A model generated the notes under the pieces. That model worked only from the letters and a program-made list of their open reading frames with translations. It was not told the origin of the DNA and ran no database searches. 64,000 nt of DNA from the NCBI GenBank assembly GCA_026416715.1, contig JAOAEQ010000002.1, forward strand, positions 1-64,000, in the 5' to 3' direction. This document shows, one piece after another, positions 36,214 through 44,543 of this stretch (the first letter of the stretch is position 1; each line of letters begins with the position of its first letter). The DNA is from a bacterium (GTDB lineage Bacteria; UBP4; UBA4092; JAOAEQ01). The translations under genes were made by a program, and so were the position numbers.

Positions 36214-37809
36214 TTATAAAATCTCTTTACTTACATTATCAATAAGTATCTTATTTTCAATTACCTGGTTTCGTTCAATCCGGCTGTTCTCTATGTAACT
36301 ATTCAAAATCGTCGCCCAGGGTGCAATATCAATCCTACCCTTCAACCCAATTATACCGTTAAGCACTACGTGGGGTCCAATATAAAATGATGGAATGGTT
36401 TTTGGGGGGATTTCAAGAATCGCGGACCAATCGTGTTCCCGGAGCAGGTGTATATACTGTTCGCAAAATTCTTTCGCTCCACCAACGAGTTTAACTCGGT
36501 GCGCTAAATTGGTTAAGAAAAAAGCAATCTCTGGGTCAACATAAATCTCGGTATTTGGCATAACCGTGACTGCAAACACTTGCTCTAAAACTTCAAATTC
36601 AGGTTCTCCGAGAAGTTTTGAGGTTCGGAAATCGTTACGTAGGTAAGACATCAGAGTTGACGGTCTTTGCGGGAAACTTTGCATTCGATCTTGAGCGTAG
36701 TGGCGTAAATCGGTCCGCGTATCGAATCCCATAGCAGTTTTTCTCGGAAGTGAAAATATTCCGACTGATTTATTCTGGGATTTCAGTTCCATAGCAAGTT
36801 CTGGCAAATAGTATTCATTTTTTTTATGCCGCCGTAAAACATAGGTTCCCACTGGATTTGGTGCTATTTTCCGACTTTCGAAAATAGACAATAACTCTGA
36901 TTTTGTATATAGTTTCCCACGAATACTAACCTCTTGAGATGGCGATAAAGCATTTATATCCGGATTCGGAACCACTCCAATCTCTCGACCATATTCATCT
37001 CGAATTACACGCGCATAATTCGGCGCATCGATATCTCGAATGGTGTTCAGAAAAACCTCACGATTTATGACTTCAAGAAGCACGTTCCGTTCTTTAATCT
37101 GATGTAAGTATTCTTTTGATAATGGTTCGGGGATGCCTGGGAACGAAATCGTCCCAGAACGTTCTTCTGGAGTTCGTCCAATTTCCGATTGTTCAACGAC
37201 GGCAATAAATTCACCTGTCTGCGGTTCTCGAACAATTCGTCCGTAATTAAAGGGGTCTTCCTCAATAACCGATGCGATGGTCATTTCATATCCCATGCGG
37301 ATGTGAAACAACACCATCTCTTTCAATAGTTCCGCTGGTATCGTTGGAATATCCGAAGCAAGGATAAGAATATATTGATATTCCGGATGATTCAAGAGAA
37401 ACTCTTTTGCTTCCCGCGCGACCACCGTTGCACCGGTTCCATCATCTAATCCATCGGCATTGCTATAATAGTGTCTAACGGTTGGAATTCGTTTTTCAAT
37501 AAGCGCAACTACATCAGCATGGAGTTTATATCGAATCTTTTCATAGTCTGTTTGGCACTGGTCTTTCGGTTTGGGTCGATGGCCGACCCGAACTAAAATC
37601 TGTTCAGCAACTTGTCCATTTAATAAGGTATCAAATATTAGGTCGAGAAACGGTTTCCCGGTTGATAGTTCTCGCGTCGCTGGTTTGGCTAACGCATCGA
37701 GAAACGGGTCGCCTATCGTCCATAACGGAGTCATGCGTGAACCCAATCCCGCTGCGGGTATCACCGCTAGAACCCGTTTTACTAATCTTAACTGAGCATA
37801 TTCATCCAT
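36214..37809 (-). CDS. Sugar nucleotidyltransferase (NTP_transferase family)
   Basis: This 531-residue protein begins RVLAVIPAAGLGSRMTPLW, the nucleotide-binding loop of sugar-1-phosphate nucleotidyltransferases (GxGxR). LASDIPTIPAELL is the metal-binding acidic region and DGTGATVVAREAKEFL is a typical core helix. The C-terminal part (IGPHVVLNGIIGLKGRIDIAPWATILNSYIENSRIER) looks like a left-handed beta-helix as in GlmU/RmlA-long types. It is larger than usual, with an additional middle domain of about 150 residues. It lies 13 bases upstream of the GHMP kinase gene, so kinase plus nucleotidyltransferase can make an NDP-sugar from a free sugar. Confidence 0.85.
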   Translation of the reverse strand: MDEYAQLRLVKRVLAVIPAAGLGSRMTPLWTIGDPFLDALAKPATRELSTGKPFLDLIFDTLLNGQVAEQILVRVGHRPKPKDQCQTDYEKIRYKLHADVVALIEKRIPTVRHYYSNADGLDDGTGATVVAREAKEFLLNHPEYQYILILASDIPTIPAELLKEMVLFHIRMGYEMTIASVIEEDPFNYGRIVREPQTGEFIAVVEQSEIGRTPEERSGTISFPGIPEPLSKEYLHQIKERNVLLEVINREVFLNTIRDIDAPNYARVIRDEYGREIGVVPNPDINALSPSQEVSIRGKLYTKSELLSIFESRKIAPNPVGTYVLRRHKKNEYYLPELAMELKSQNKSVGIFSLPRKTAMGFDTRTDLRHYAQDRMQSFPQRPSTLMSYLRNDFRTSKLLGEPEFEVLEQVFAVTVMPNTEIYVDPEIAFFLTNLAHRVKLVGGAKEFCEQYIHLLREHDWSAILEIPPKTIPSFYIGPHVVLNGIIGLKGRIDIAPWATILNSYIENSRIERNQVIENKILIDNVSKEIL

Positions 37810-37988
37810 CTTAAAAGAAAAAACTCAAAATTGGAAAATCAAAATGCAAAAACTACCGAATAACTAAAGAAAAACGATGAAACAAAGAAACAAAAATTAA
37901 TGATTTATGAGTTTTCTGTTCTTTAGTTCTTCCGTTTTTTCGTGTATGGTTGAGTTGATATTAGGAATATACCGTTTTCCTTTTGTCG

Positions 37989-39638
37989 CTAAATATGTCC
38001 GTGATGCATCTTTTTCACTACACAACCTCGTTTAAGGAATACCGCTATCTTATCATCACTTAAGGTTCCGCAATCTATGATTACTAACGAACGTGCTGAT
38101 TTCCCGGTTGCTTTAATAACCGTATCCGGATTTATTTCGCGATACTCTTGATGTGGCACAACGAATAATATCACATCGGCTCCCTGTAACACCAATTGGG
38201 TATTCGCTGAAACGGTTAGTTTTTTCAACGGCGCTTGATTTTTAAAATGGTTGGCCATAGAGTATGGATTTCTATCTTGGTCCCGGAGTTCGTCAAGACT
38301 TTTAACGTATGGGTCACCAACTGCTATCTTAGCGCCTAATTCTTGCAAACGGCGAACGATAGATTCATACGATGCATAGCGCGTATCGCCAACATCTTCC
38401 CGATATGCGGCACCAAGTACGGCAACTTTACTTCCTTTAATTCTCTTCCCAATGCTTTTTAACGCAATCTGCGCTAAATCGACCATTCGTAATGCACTGG
38501 TATCATTGATATCAACGATAAGCGAAATTAACCGCAACCAAGCGTTAAGTTTTTCTCGCTGTTTTCTATCGAGTCGGGAAACAAACGCTGGGATATTTCG
38601 CGCTGACCACATCAGAAATACCGCATCTTTCGGCAAACAGTATCCGCCGGTACTTGGAGTGGCGGGAACAATCAAATCCCGATGCGTTGGTCGTTTCGTA
38701 ATCGCATCTTTTACCGCAGTTAAATTTACTCCCATAATTTCAGCTAAAAATCCGCCTACCCGAGCGAAAGCTAACAAACTCGCACGATAACTATTCTCAA
38801 AACATTTCGCAAACTCTGACATCGTTGTCGTCGGTAACTGGGTTAATTCCGCTTTCGGTCCAGTTAATACTTCGCTCAAAAATTTTCCGGCTAATTCTGC
38901 ACTTATTTGATTAATTCCCGAATATACCCGCGGGAAATTTACAATCGAATCCCAATAATCCTTTCCCGGCATAACCCGTTCATACGAATGCGCTAACCGA
39001 ACCGGATGTTTGTTTAGATTAATTCCGCGTCGGATAAATTCCTTTTCTAAAATTGGTTTAGCAATATACTCACAAAATCCCGGCGGTACCGTGGTTTCAA
39101 TTAAAACTAACGTTTCTGGTTTAATATATTTTCCTATTGTACGAATCGCTTCTTTACATGCATCAATTTCAACGGTTGCAGAGTCAGCGTTACCGAATTC
39201 TGGCTTAACGACATCACATTGCACGTCCACGACCACAATATCAGCTAATGCTAAGACTTCATCGACCCATGTAGCAATATAAGTTTTCTTTTTGAGAACA
39301 GTTCGTGCAATCCCTTCCGCAACGTTCGGGTCTTCTGAAGCGATAGGCGAAATTCCGGCATTCAACATCGGAATCTTCCAGAACGACCTGCGGGATGGAC
39401 GTTGTAATCCAACAACAAATTTATTTTTAGCATCAGCAATGATCGCTGCCATAACCGCACCTACAAATCCCTGTCCTTGCACAACAACAATCTCGGCATC
39501 GCGCTGTTTCGCCTCATGGATTTTCTGTTTAACTCGTTCTAATTCCACATCTGTTTGTGATTTATCCGGTAAGGGATACCTTGTTCCATCAGGTGCAATA
39601 GATACATTTTCTATATTTACGATTTTTTTCCTTTCCAT
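37989..39638 (-). CDS. UDP-glucose/GDP-mannose dehydrogenase family protein
   Basis: This 549-residue protein has an N-terminal extension of about 45 residues, then a Rossmann fold (AEIVVVQGQGFVGAVMA). ETTVPPGFCEYIA and STGGYCLPKDAVFL (catalytic Cys334) are family signatures, and LGAAYREDVGDTRYASYESIVRRLQELGAKIAVGDPY marks the C-terminal UDP-binding domain. These enzymes oxidise the C6 hydroxyl of an NDP-sugar (glucose, GlcNAc, ManNAc) to the acid in two NAD-dependent steps. The glycine-rich motif GQGFVG replaces the common GxGYVG. It is the first gene of the minus-strand cluster, followed after 180 bases by the nucleotidyltransferase. Confidence 0.88.
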   Translation of the reverse strand: MERKKIVNIENVSIAPDGTRYPLPDKSQTDVELERVKQKIHEAKQRDAEIVVVQGQGFVGAVMAAIIADAKNKFVVGLQRPSRRSFWKIPMLNAGISPIASEDPNVAEGIARTVLKKKTYIATWVDEVLALADIVVVDVQCDVVKPEFGNADSATVEIDACKEAIRTIGKYIKPETLVLIETTVPPGFCEYIAKPILEKEFIRRGINLNKHPVRLAHSYERVMPGKDYWDSIVNFPRVYSGINQISAELAGKFLSEVLTGPKAELTQLPTTTMSEFAKCFENSYRASLLAFARVGGFLAEIMGVNLTAVKDAITKRPTHRDLIVPATPSTGGYCLPKDAVFLMWSARNIPAFVSRLDRKQREKLNAWLRLISLIVDINDTSALRMVDLAQIALKSIGKRIKGSKVAVLGAAYREDVGDTRYASYESIVRRLQELGAKIAVGDPYVKSLDELRDQDRNPYSMANHFKNQAPLKKLTVSANTQLVLQGADVILFVVPHQEYREINPDTVIKATGKSARSLVIIDCGTLSDDKIAVFLKRGCVVKKMHHGHI

Positions 39639-39717
39639 AATGCAATCTTATAATCCTTTCCGCTGAATTCACCCTCGCATGAACGAGAACGTGAATTAAC
39701 AATAATAATTATTATTC

Positions 39718-39747
39718 ATAATAAAAGCGCTTACCTATGATAAGCGC
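39718..39747 (-). terminator. Second hairpin terminator downstream of the secreted propeller gene
   Basis: GCGCTTA (39727-39733) pairs with TAAGCGC (39741-39747) around a 7-base loop, with TTTTATTAT next on the minus strand. It would stop any transcript that passes the nearer hairpin at 39828-39862. Confidence 0.65.
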
Positions 39748-39827
39748 CTTATCGTCCAAGATAAAACCAGTAGATAAATATGTCTCAATATTTTATTCGA
39801 ATCTATTAAGTTAGAATTACAAAATTT

Positions 39828-39862
39828 GCGGGGAGTCGACGATTATCTCTTGTGCTCCCCGC
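39828..39862 (-). terminator. Hairpin terminator just after the secreted propeller gene
   Basis: GCGGGGAG (39828-39835) and CTCCCCGC (39855-39862) form a perfect 8-bp GC-rich stem 12 bases beyond the stop, followed on the minus strand by AAATTTTGTAATT. The 19-base loop is long for an intrinsic terminator. Confidence 0.6.
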
Positions 39863-39874
39863 TGAATATATCTT

Positions 39875-41230
39875 TTATTCTTCTAATCGGACTCGATTGA
39901 ATTCTGGAGTATCCGGATATAATGGCGCTACGGTCGGCACGACATTAATCGTTACTTCAGCATATAACCCATTGGCATCAGTACACCGCACTACACAACT
40001 CCCAACTCCAGTCGAGATAAACGTTACACTATCCCCACTGACCGCACTCAATGTTCCCGGACTCCCTGATATCGTGTTGATTGACCAAGTATACGGTTTA
40101 GTTCCTAAACTTGCAGTCAGCTCACGATTGATTCCGATACTAATAGTGAGCGAACCGGAAGGTACTAACTGTGGTAATTCCGGCGCATAAATATGGAGTT
40201 TACTCGCAACGAAATCGATGGCAATAAGTCGCTTATTATTTCCACTACCAATGGTGCACGACCCTGAACACCAGCCGGTGGGTCCAACCGTGCTATCTGC
40301 GGTTAACCGTTGTGTTTCCACGCCACTATCTAAATCATAGACACTGATAAAATATCGTTCCGGAACCGCTGAACTCACCGAAGCAAACGTCTGCCGATAT
40401 TCCCCATCAAATCCTAGCTGGAGCCGTACTCCATACATTGAATTATAGTTCATCAGTACCGAATCGATTGCATACCCTGTTAAATCCGAGGGAGTTCCGC
40501 CTGACCAACGTTCTAACAATCCGATAGAATTAAGGGTTAAGAAATTATTATTCGCTGCATCATACGTCAGACCGCGAATAAACCGGATTGAACCGCCTGA
40601 AGTTGATGCGCCATACGACGTATCGATCCCAATCCCTGTTGCCGCATCTATTCCGACTAACCGGCTGGTATACTGAACGTTCGGATTCGGACTTATTCCA
40701 CTCAGGACTATTTTATTCGACGCTGGAACGTAACATAACCCACCAGCTCGGAACGATAATCCATCCATCACCGGTGGACTCACTTTCCCGTTAGTCCCGA
40801 AACTGGTCACCACATTCCCATCTTTATCATATTTGCAGATAGCCGTTTCACCACCAAACGCACCAATGTCGTAATAGTAGGAAAAATATACATTATCCGC
40901 AGTATCGCAGGTGAGCCCATAGTATTGGTTCCAAACCGAAATATCACTCACGGTATGTAAAATCGATGCAGCGCGTGTCCCCGGGTCTAACACATTCACC
41001 AGCTTGTAGATATGAATATCGCCACGACCTGCCTGGTTCTGATAGGTACCGTAATACACCACCCCACGAGAATCAGCAGCAACCCGAATTAACCGTTCTG
41101 TTGGACTTAATGCTAAACCGTTAGAAGTATCTATCGCCCCTTGATATACCCATTTGACACTTTTCGCTTGACTATTTACCGCTAACAATATCAAGCTTAC
41201 CATGATACCTACAATTAAGTTTTTTTTCAT
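39875..41230 (-). CDS. Secreted beta-propeller protein with Big-type C-terminal domain
   Basis: This 451-residue protein has a signal peptide (about 1-22, ending QAKS). Residues of about 25-350 contain SMP-30/NHL-like propeller phrases (VAADSRGVVYYGTYQN, GLTCDTADNVYFSYYYDIG, GLTYDAANNNFLTLNSIGLL). Residues of about 355-435 are an Ig-like module (SGSLTISIGINRELTASLGTKPYTWSI, GSCVVRCTDANGLYAEVTINV) and the protein ends PTVAPLYPDTPEFNRVRLEE, clearly related to the tail of the secreted protein at 4101-6011. AAAGGGGGTGAA precedes the ATG. It is flanked by its own promoter and terminators, so it is a single-gene unit. Function unknown, probably surface or extracellular. Confidence 0.72.
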   Translation of the reverse strand: MKKNLIVGIMVSLILLAVNSQAKSVKWVYQGAIDTSNGLALSPTERLIRVAADSRGVVYYGTYQNQAGRGDIHIYKLVNVLDPGTRAASILHTVSDISVWNQYYGLTCDTADNVYFSYYYDIGAFGGETAICKYDKDGNVVTSFGTNGKVSPPVMDGLSFRAGGLCYVPASNKIVLSGISPNPNVQYTSRLVGIDAATGIGIDTSYGASTSGGSIRFIRGLTYDAANNNFLTLNSIGLLERWSGGTPSDLTGYAIDSVLMNYNSMYGVRLQLGFDGEYRQTFASVSSAVPERYFISVYDLDSGVETQRLTADSTVGPTGWCSGSCTIGSGNNKRLIAIDFVASKLHIYAPELPQLVPSGSLTISIGINRELTASLGTKPYTWSINTISGSPGTLSAVSGDSVTFISTGVGSCVVRCTDANGLYAEVTINVVPTVAPLYPDTPEFNRVRLEE

Positions 41231-41449
41231 TAATAATTCACCCCCTTTCTTTTATGGTACGCTTATTTAAACTTAATACTCTTTCGTTTTTGATTTTATC
41301 TTGATTGATTATTTAGTGTCTATTCTATAATATGAAATGCAATTGATGTATCAAGCATTACTATTTCGACCCGGCTTTCCACCGAGGATATATTCCGATT
41401 TATCGGGTAATATTATGGAAAAGCATTAATCCCGTATCTGAGATAAACC

Positions 41450-41465
41450 CTGAGCGCAAGCTCAG
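41450..41465. other. Hairpin with GCAA tetraloop in the leader region
   Basis: CTGAGC and GCTCAG pair perfectly around GCAA, a GNRA tetraloop (on the minus strand the loop reads TTGC). A neighbouring imperfect hairpin (GAGGTC, GACCCTC) lies at about 41468-41483. Both fall within the predicted 5' leader of the propeller gene. No known riboswitch is recognised. Confidence 0.4.
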
Positions 41466-41530
41466 TCGAGGTCGTTGACCCTCTGTATTTCAATGGGAAC
41501 TAATATTGATATAATTAAATCGTAATAAAT

Positions 41531-41559
41531 ATCATAGCGTAAACTGGCAATATTGTCAA
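41531..41559 (-). promoter_or_regulatory. Sigma-70-type promoter for the secreted propeller gene
   Basis: On the minus strand TTGACA (41554-41559) and TATGAT (41531-41536) are separated by 17 bases. Transcription would begin near 41524, giving a leader of roughly 290 bases, similar in length to that of the other secreted gene with a promoter at 10549-10577. Confidence 0.7.
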
Positions 41560-41621
41560 TAATTTTCACAAAAATGTAAATTATTTATAAAATATTATAA
41601 ATAGTAGTTTTAGTGTATAGT

Positions 41622-41633
41622 CAAACGTTTGAA
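41622..41633. promoter_or_regulatory. Perfect 12-bp palindrome upstream of the promoter, possible operator
   Basis: TCAAACGTTTGA lies about 63 bases upstream of the -35 box of the promoter at 41531-41559. The AAACGTTT core resembles LacI-family operators. No regulator gene of that family is in the window, so this is a candidate site only. Confidence 0.35.
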
Positions 41634-41667
41634 ATAAATAATTATTGCTTTATTTTACGTTATTAAT

Positions 41668-43842
41668 TTACTCAATAACTATTAATTCGTAGGTCTCAAA
41701 ATTATCGATCGTAAAGTTAACTCTATCCAGAACAATTTGAAACGGAATTTGCTGTTTTAAAGATAGCGAAAATATTTTTTTCGGCGGTGATATCCGGAGT
41801 GAAATAGCTATTTTTGGAATCGGGAAAACTCTATTGATTGGACGTTGCATATCCCCACTCATATTAATCAGGTGAATCAGTAATCGGTTAGGATGCGACT
41901 GTTTTCGAAGTTCGATTTCAACCGTTGGTGGTGCATCGGTTTCCAAAAATAATCTATTTCCATAAGCAAGTTTGATGCTATTAATCATCAATTGCAGATG
42001 TTCTGCAAGTTTCAAACGCATATATGCCTCTTCTACGAGATGCGGAAAATAAATGAGTTTGCCATTGCCTGACAATATCATGGCGGGATATTCCGATTCC
42101 CCTTGAAGCGAACGATACAACTGTCCTACTGGATTCATAAATATTATCGGACTCGGCGTTTTCGAGGTCGGTTGAATCAGCAAACTATATCCCGGTCGTG
42201 GTAGCAATTGGTTTAACCTAAGCCCATCAGTTATTAATTCATTCGATTTAATTTTTAAATATTCTTCGCCAGCAGTCGGTGCTAATACCCGTTCTATTTT
42301 GTTTATGCCAAATAATTGCCATAACGGATTCTGCGGTCTTGGGTTTCCGGATTCATCATATTGTCCAGTTTCATAGCTAGCAATAAGGCTTCCTCCTTTT
42401 GCCACATACTCCTGAATCTTAGCTATTTGGCCATCAGACAGACAAGCAGCGTTTGATAATATGAGCACGCGATATTTTTGTGCGGTAATTCGTTTGATAT
42501 CATCGTCAAGAATAATATCAAAAGGGATATGACTCCGAAACATCGCTGTCATCCAACCTAGCATTGCGGTATTCATAATCTGGTCGCAGATTGATTTTCG
42601 TTTCGTCCAGTCAATTGTTTTTTCTGCGGTAACATCAGCCACTAATCCTTCTTCGCGACCGGTTCCAACATCGAGATACATATCCGTTAATTGCGATAGA
42701 TAATAGGTGGTTGTTTGTCGGGACAGAAGCAGTGCAATATCAGCCGCGGATTCTGTTGCCGTATAATAAACTTCATTTTCTTCAATGAATCCATTCACTT
42801 CTTGTACCGGATGTAGCGCCGTTTCATAACCATATTCTAATGCCGGGCTGAATACTGCAAACCACGGATTTGCACCGTTCGCTACAGTCTGCGCAATTGC
42901 AATTCGCATTTCTTCTTCCGGCAGTGGAATATAATGCCAAGAACCAAGACAATGATGGTTAAAAACTACTGCTGGCTTTTTCCCTGCAGTTAAATATTTC
43001 GCTAACCCTGACCAGAAAAAGAGTGATACATCTGGAAAACCAGGATGGAAAAATGCTTCTGCACCATTGAAATCCTGATACGGTCCAACTTTCTCCATAT
43101 CCCGAGCAATGCGCCATGCGCCACCGAGCCAATTTCCCGCATTTAGAAAAATTACTCCTAACGGATTGATTGCTTTAACGACTTGGCGGGCATCATAGAG
43201 GAAATCAGCTACTGATTGTTCACGAAACTCGATAAATTTTTTCCAATTCGGGTTAAACCAATCTTCCTGGGTAGGAATTTCAGTTTGTTCCTGCAACTCG
43301 AATTTACGCCTACACGCAGAACAATAACAGCAATTCGGGTAGATTACCGGTCCATCAAGGAACACGCCATCAACTCCGGTTTTCATTGTTTCTTCAATCA
43401 TCTCAAATGCCCAATCTCGCCATCCGGAATTAACGCAAAAGGTTGTTCCAGAACCGTATAGCGGTCGATAGCGACCGTAAGGTGTCCCATCCGGTAGCAA
43501 TTGTTCCCACTCTGGATGGTTAGCCGCAAACTCATAGCTAAACCAATGCATATTTAGATACGCAAGCACTCGGATTCCATATTTTTTCGCATAAGGTAAA
43601 TATTCTCGCAGCCAATCGAACTCACCTAAAGCGGGATATTTTTCAAATTTAGGCGTGTTAAAACTCACGGTATACCCTAATCCGGGAGCGACTCCTAACG
43701 TGGCTACGAGCCATTCACAGTTGATATGCCATTGTTCTTTTTTTATTTTCGCTAATGCATCTAAATCAATGGATTTAATTTGTTCAAATGCATCTAAATA
43801 GTCTAGCCGCATCATTCGCACTGGTTTTTCATACCATTCCAT
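41668..43842 (-). CDS. Cytoplasmic glycosidase-like TIM-barrel protein with GATase-like domain
   Basis: This 724-residue protein has no signal peptide. Residues of about 30-350 look like a TIM barrel of the alpha-amylase/GH42-like type (WLREYLPYAKKYGIRVLAYLNMHW; KTGVDGVFLDGPVIYPNCCYCSACRRK with Asp163 as a candidate acid and a local Cys cluster). Residues of about 440-560 resemble the trimerisation, glutamine-amidotransferase-like domain (HIPFDIILDDDIKRITAQKYRVLILSNAACLSDGQIAKIQEYVAKGGSLIA), as in GH42 beta-galactosidases. The catalytic Glu pair is not obvious. GAGGAAG lies nine bases before the ATG. Probably a cytoplasmic oligosaccharide hydrolase; the exact family is unrecognised. Confidence 0.7.
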   Translation of the reverse strand: MEWYEKPVRMMRLDYLDAFEQIKSIDLDALAKIKKEQWHINCEWLVATLGVAPGLGYTVSFNTPKFEKYPALGEFDWLREYLPYAKKYGIRVLAYLNMHWFSYEFAANHPEWEQLLPDGTPYGRYRPLYGSGTTFCVNSGWRDWAFEMIEETMKTGVDGVFLDGPVIYPNCCYCSACRRKFELQEQTEIPTQEDWFNPNWKKFIEFREQSVADFLYDARQVVKAINPLGVIFLNAGNWLGGAWRIARDMEKVGPYQDFNGAEAFFHPGFPDVSLFFWSGLAKYLTAGKKPAVVFNHHCLGSWHYIPLPEEEMRIAIAQTVANGANPWFAVFSPALEYGYETALHPVQEVNGFIEENEVYYTATESAADIALLLSRQTTTYYLSQLTDMYLDVGTGREEGLVADVTAEKTIDWTKRKSICDQIMNTAMLGWMTAMFRSHIPFDIILDDDIKRITAQKYRVLILSNAACLSDGQIAKIQEYVAKGGSLIASYETGQYDESGNPRPQNPLWQLFGINKIERVLAPTAGEEYLKIKSNELITDGLRLNQLLPRPGYSLLIQPTSKTPSPIIFMNPVGQLYRSLQGESEYPAMILSGNGKLIYFPHLVEEAYMRLKLAEHLQLMINSIKLAYGNRLFLETDAPPTVEIELRKQSHPNRLLIHLINMSGDMQRPINRVFPIPKIAISLRISPPKKIFSLSLKQQIPFQIVLDRVNFTIDNFETYELIVIE

Positions 43843-44005
43843 AATTTAATCTTCCTCACAAAAATGTTAGATTTCGATGCAAGTATTATAACATACTGTA
43901 TCATTATGCAGCGCAATATACACAATGTGGAATAGTACGCTTGGATGCTAAACGTAATCATTATTGCCTGCTGCTCTAACTTCATTATCGAATAACGCTT
44001 CAAAA

Positions 44006-44053
44006 TTAAAATATTCAATATTCAGAATCTTAAAATATTCAATATTCAGAATC
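44006..44053. repeat. 24-bp perfect tandem duplication
   Basis: Two identical 24-base units beginning TTAAAATATTCAATATTCAG occur head to tail. They lie between the minus-strand hydrolase gene and the promoter at 44134. The rest of 43843-44133 shows no gene. A functional role is unclear. Confidence 0.85.
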
Positions 44054-44133
44054 ATGGTAAAAGTTAATAAAGGAACTAATATAACGAAAGTACCCAGAAA
44101 ATACTTGACTTTAAGGAGCGTGAGATGTTTTCC

Positions 44134-44162
44134 TTGACAAACGAGGGATATTTTACTACAAT
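44134..44162 (+). promoter_or_regulatory. Strong sigma-70-type promoter for the small lipoprotein gene
   Basis: TTGACA (44134-44139) and TACAAT (44157-44162) are separated by 17 bases, with a start site expected near 44169. This shows that the coding start must lie downstream of here, at ATG 44227. Confidence 0.8.
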
Positions 44163-44226
44163 AAAAAGGTTAATTTTGATAAATAAAAAGTTTTTTAATG
44201 GATTGAAAGGAGGTGTATTGCGAGAT

Positions 44227-44439
44227 ATGTTACGTTGGATAAAGCTTGGCTTAGTAACCGCATTAATGCTCAGCTTGGTAGCATTATGTATTTACGGTTG
44301 TGCGCCGAAACCACAAGAACAGCCACCGGCACCACCGCCTGCGGTTGAACAGCCAGCTCCAGTAGCACCTGATACCACTGCAGCACCAGCTGCTCCGGCA
44401 GCACCAGCACCTGCACCAGCGGCTCCGGAAAAAAAGTAA
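44227..44439 (+). CDS. Small Pro/Ala-rich lipoprotein
   Basis: This 70-residue protein starts at ATG 44227, with AAAGGAGGTG eleven bases upstream; a longer upstream frame overlaps the promoter and is rejected. A hydrophobic signal segment (LGLVTALMLSLVALCIYG) ends in a lipobox-like IYGC, so lipidation at Cys25 is predicted. The mature part is low-complexity, with PAP, APAAPAAP and similar repeats and a basic end (PEKK). Such Pro/Ala linkers often span periplasm or peptidoglycan, like short TonB-type or Braun-type anchors. Its own strong promoter suggests high expression. No enzymatic role is expected. Confidence 0.75.
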   Translation: MLRWIKLGLVTALMLSLVALCIYGCAPKPQEQPPAPPPAVEQPAPVAPDTTAAPAAPAAPAPAPAAPEKK

Positions 44440-44457
44440 ATTAATCAAGTTACTCTA

Positions 44458-44530
44458 GGCAGTCATTCGTTAGAGAAGCACAAGGGAAGTTGAAATCACC
44501 TATGCGATACTCCGATGACGAATGACTGCC
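44458..44530. repeat. Long inverted repeat after the lipoprotein gene
   Basis: GGCAGTCATTCGT (44458-44470) and ACGAATGACTGCC (44518-44530) are perfectly complementary 13-base arms around 47 bases. It lies 18 bases after the lipoprotein stop and 13 before the Hsp20 ATG. It could act as a terminator, a processing site, or a structured leader of the chaperone mRNA. There is only a short TTT after it. Confidence 0.6.
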
Positions 44531-44543
44531 TTTACCATATTCA

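Noticed and set aside
44125-44226. Upstream extension of the small lipoprotein
   Set aside because: It overlaps the promoter at 44134-44162, so it cannot be translated from that transcript.
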